NCBI RefSeq assembly: GCF_017745275.1
Contig: NZ_JAGHZS010000001.1
Coordinates: forward strand, 186,001 to 250,000
Length of the DNA: 64,000 nt
Reading direction: 5' to 3'
Origin: Chitinophaga sp.
Lineage (GTDB): Bacteria; Bacteroidota; Bacteroidia; Chitinophagales; Chitinophagaceae
Positions within the stretch are counted from its first letter, which is position 1. Each line of letters opens with the position of its first letter. The position numbers and the translations under genes were made by a program. The notes below the pieces were generated by a model. That model worked only from the letters and a program-made list of their open reading frames with translations. It was not told where the DNA came from and searched no databases. Below, in pieces: positions 62,450 to 64,000 of the stretch.

Positions 62450-63270
62450 AAATCTGTTCGGTGTTTGTTCCAGTTCCTTAGCAGCAGGTAGGCAAAAAGG
62501 GCACCGCCCAGGTGAACAAAGTGAGCTACGTTGTCGCCCGGATTATTCTGGATACCAGACCATAATTCTCCTACTATCATGAATGCTACCACGTATTTCG
62601 CCTTAATCGGAAACATGGCAAAGAAATACAGGTACCTGTTCGGGAACATAAAGCCAAAGGCGAACAGGATGCCGTATACTGCTCCGGAAGCTCCCAACGT
62701 TGGGATATTCCGGTAAAAGGTTACATAGTCGTGTACATATATCTTGGCAATCTCTACTGCCCGTGGATCGCCGTTAGCCAACGCATTTTTGAGCCCCTCC
62801 ATATCGAAGTTCGATACGCTTCCCAGGTCAAATTTGTTGTCCAGTGGTACGAAGTTGCTAAAAGTGGGATCACTAAGGAAGGCGTCTGCATACCTGGTCA
62901 GGTTCATGTTTTCATAGGTCAGCACTCCCATATAACAGAGGGCGGCGCCAATACCACAAATCATGTAGAAAATCAGGAAACGCTTGGAGCCCCAGATGTT
63001 TTCAAGCGTGGAGCCAAACATCCACAATGTAAACATATTGAAGAGCACATGCGTAAAGTGCTTCGGGTCGTGGAGAAATAAATGCGTGACAAGCTGATGT
63101 GGCCGGAATAGTTCAGAGCGCCAATAGTGCAGCGCAAATAAACGACTCATATCATAATCATACCTTTTTAGCAGGGTAATCTGCACTAACCAAACCAAAC
63201 CATTAATGATCATCAGGTTTTTGATCACCAAGGGGAGGTACTGAAATTTTCCGGGCCTGTAATCGTTCAT
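62443..63270 (-). CDS. Rhomboid family intramembrane serine protease
   Basis: 275 residues, six or more helices. HLFLHDPKHFTHVLFNMFTLWMFG is the L1/helix-2 region. The catalytic Ser lies in TLGASGAVYGILFAFG (about residue 193), and the His partner in VAHFVHLGGALFAYLLLRNW near the C-terminus. The pair is the intact Ser-His dyad. An extended loop (about residues 118-180, Asp/Asn-rich) between helices is longer than usual. Substrates are unknown. Begins 6 bases after the rlmD stop; the inactive paralogue follows. Confidence 0.93.
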   Translation of the reverse strand: MNDYRPGKFQYLPLVIKNLMIINGLVWLVQITLLKRYDYDMSRLFALHYWRSELFRPHQLVTHLFLHDPKHFTHVLFNMFTLWMFGSTLENIWGSKRFLIFYMICGIGAALCYMGVLTYENMNLTRYADAFLSDPTFSNFVPLDNKFDLGSVSNFDMEGLKNALANGDPRAVEIAKIYVHDYVTFYRNIPTLGASGAVYGILFAFGFMFPNRYLYFFAMFPIKAKYVVAFMIVGELWSGIQNNPGDNVAHFVHLGGALFAYLLLRNWNKHRTDFY

Positions 63271-63276
63271 TGTTGC

Positions 63277-64000
63277 TTAGTTATTATCTCTTTTTTTCAA
63301 CAACACCACATTCTCAATATGGTGTGTATGTGGAAACATGTCTACTGGCTGAACCTTTTCCACTGTATACAGCGCATCCAGCAAAGCCAGGTCCCTGGCT
63401 TGTGTTGCCGGGTTGCAGCTTACATATACAATTTTAGGTGCTGCAATTTCAAGCAATTTGTTGACCAGCTTTTCGTGCATGCCTGCCCGTGGTGGATCCG
63501 TGATAATTACATCCGGCTGCCCATGGTGTGCAAAAAAGGCATCATCACAAATATCAACTACGTCGCCTGCAAAAAACTCGGCATTGTTAACATTATTTCG
63601 GGCGGCATTTTCTTTCGCATCATCTATGGCTTCTTTTATCAGCTCAATACCCACTACTTTGCCGGCATTGCGTGATACAAAAATGCCGATACTACCTGTA
63701 CCGCAATATAAATCGTATACAGTTTCCGTTCCTGTTAACCCGGCAAAATCCCTGGTTACCTTATACAGAACTTCGCCCTGGTAAGTGTTGGTCTGGAAAA
63801 AGGATTTAGGTCCTATTTTAAATACAAAGTCTTCCAACTTTTCCTCTGCATATCCTTTACCAAAATATACTTTGGGCTCCAGGTCGAAAATGGTGTCGTT
63901 ACCTTTTGGATTAATGGTATACAGCAGTGTGGTAATAGCGGGAACCGTTTTCAGTAAATGATCCAGCAGTGCAATCCGGTTCTCTTTATCCTCATGACGG
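63277..64000 (-). CDS. rlmD: 23S rRNA (uracil-C5)-methyltransferase RlmD, N-terminus cut by window edge
   Basis: Methylates a conserved uridine of 23S rRNA. The reading frame is open to the window end; 241 codons are present. GPKSFFQTNTYQGEVLYK (SAM/RNA-binding region), YDLYCGTGSIGIFV (SAM motif I), GIELIKEAIDDAKENAARN, VIITDPPRAGMH, and the catalytic Cys in VYVSCNPATQARDL. Upstream codons visible at the edge (NPKGNDTIFDLEPKVYFGKG) belong to the same family. A Rumt-type enzyme with [4Fe-4S] cysteines in the missing N-terminus is expected, but cannot be checked here. Confidence 0.93.
   Translation of the reverse strand, partial: RHEDKENRIALLDHLLKTVPAITTLLYTINPKGNDTIFDLEPKVYFGKGYAEEKLEDFVFKIGPKSFFQTNTYQGEVLYKVTRDFAGLTGTETVYDLYCGTGSIGIFVSRNAGKVVGIELIKEAIDDAKENAARNNVNNAEFFAGDVVDICDDAFFAHHGQPDVIITDPPRAGMHEKLVNKLLEIAAPKIVYVSCNPATQARDLALLDALYTVEKVQPVDMFPHTHHIENVVLLKKRDNN

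Overview
The window reads as chromosomal DNA of a Bacteroidota member, most likely a Chitinophaga-like species of the Chitinophagaceae. The evidence is the gene families present: DUF4836, DUF3857-transglutaminase, S46 dipeptidyl peptidase, the NagZ-like GH3/beta-lactamase fusion, DUF4377/META, b558-type succinate dehydrogenase and many SPII lipoproteins. Supporting evidence is recurrent TAnnTTTG promoter elements and the scarcity of clear Shine-Dalgarno sequences. I see no tRNA, rRNA, CRISPR array, insertion sequence, integrase or phage gene. The species call is inference.

Layout. 1-4.6 kb: a sugar-oxidation block on the minus strand (Tat-type Gfo/Idh/MocA oxidoreductase, gluconate dehydrogenase subunit 3-like protein, GMC flavoprotein), divergent from an FGGY gluconokinase. 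4.7-8.9 kb: mutL, msrB, a SRPBCC/GyrI-like protein and a YciI-like protein. 9-12.9 kb: a DUF4836 lipoprotein and a two-gene ABC exporter. 12.9-17.8 kb: a DUF3857 transglutaminase-like membrane protein, a DUF2891 protein and a geranylgeranyl-reductase-family flavoprotein, all on the minus strand. 18-22.2 kb: ybaB, a PepSY membrane protein, a tiny membrane ORF, an unknown protein overlapping an N-acetylglutamate-synthase-like GNAT, and a TPR lipoprotein. 22.2-26.2 kb: a DUF2306 protein, two unknown lipoproteins, obgE and adk. 26.5-34.7 kb: the GH3/beta-lactamase fusion, a small secreted protein, heme A synthase, a membrane patatin and an alpha/beta hydrolase. 35-42.1 kb: housekeeping genes typA, recA, a PAP2-like protein, rpoN, rnhB and a coiled-coil lipoprotein. 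42.3-50.6 kb: a DPP7-like S46 peptidase, then a tight porin / dicarboxylate-symporter / sdhCAB cluster. 50.8-54 kb: an IPT lipoprotein, an AraC regulator, a VOC protein and a triple-META protein. 54.1-58.9 kb: a SIR2-like protein, AlkB, an AlkA-like glycosylase, an M28 peptidase and cysS, all on the minus strand. 59-64 kb: two tandem EEP-family proteins, two tandem rhomboids (one lacking the catalytic residues) and a 5'-truncated rlmD.

Functional themes. The porin, symporter and succinate dehydrogenase genes look like one unit carrying dicarboxylates across both membranes into the respiratory chain. AlkB and the AlkA-like glycosylase form an alkylation-repair pair, and the SIR2-like gene directly downstream is the best candidate for a defence or NAD-linked stress function. 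The rhomboid pair and its promoter-overlapping dyad may form a regulated membrane module.

The most striking non-genic feature is a set of very long, nearly perfect hairpins at gene ends, with stems of 26-50 bp. Two of them (29.5 and 31.3 kb) are copies of one sequence family that differ from each other by changes made in both arms, so pairing is preserved. No single complete undescribed system is certain from sequence alone. The hairpin family, the SIR2/AlkB/AlkA neighbourhood and the rhomboid pseudoprotease are the leads I would follow first.
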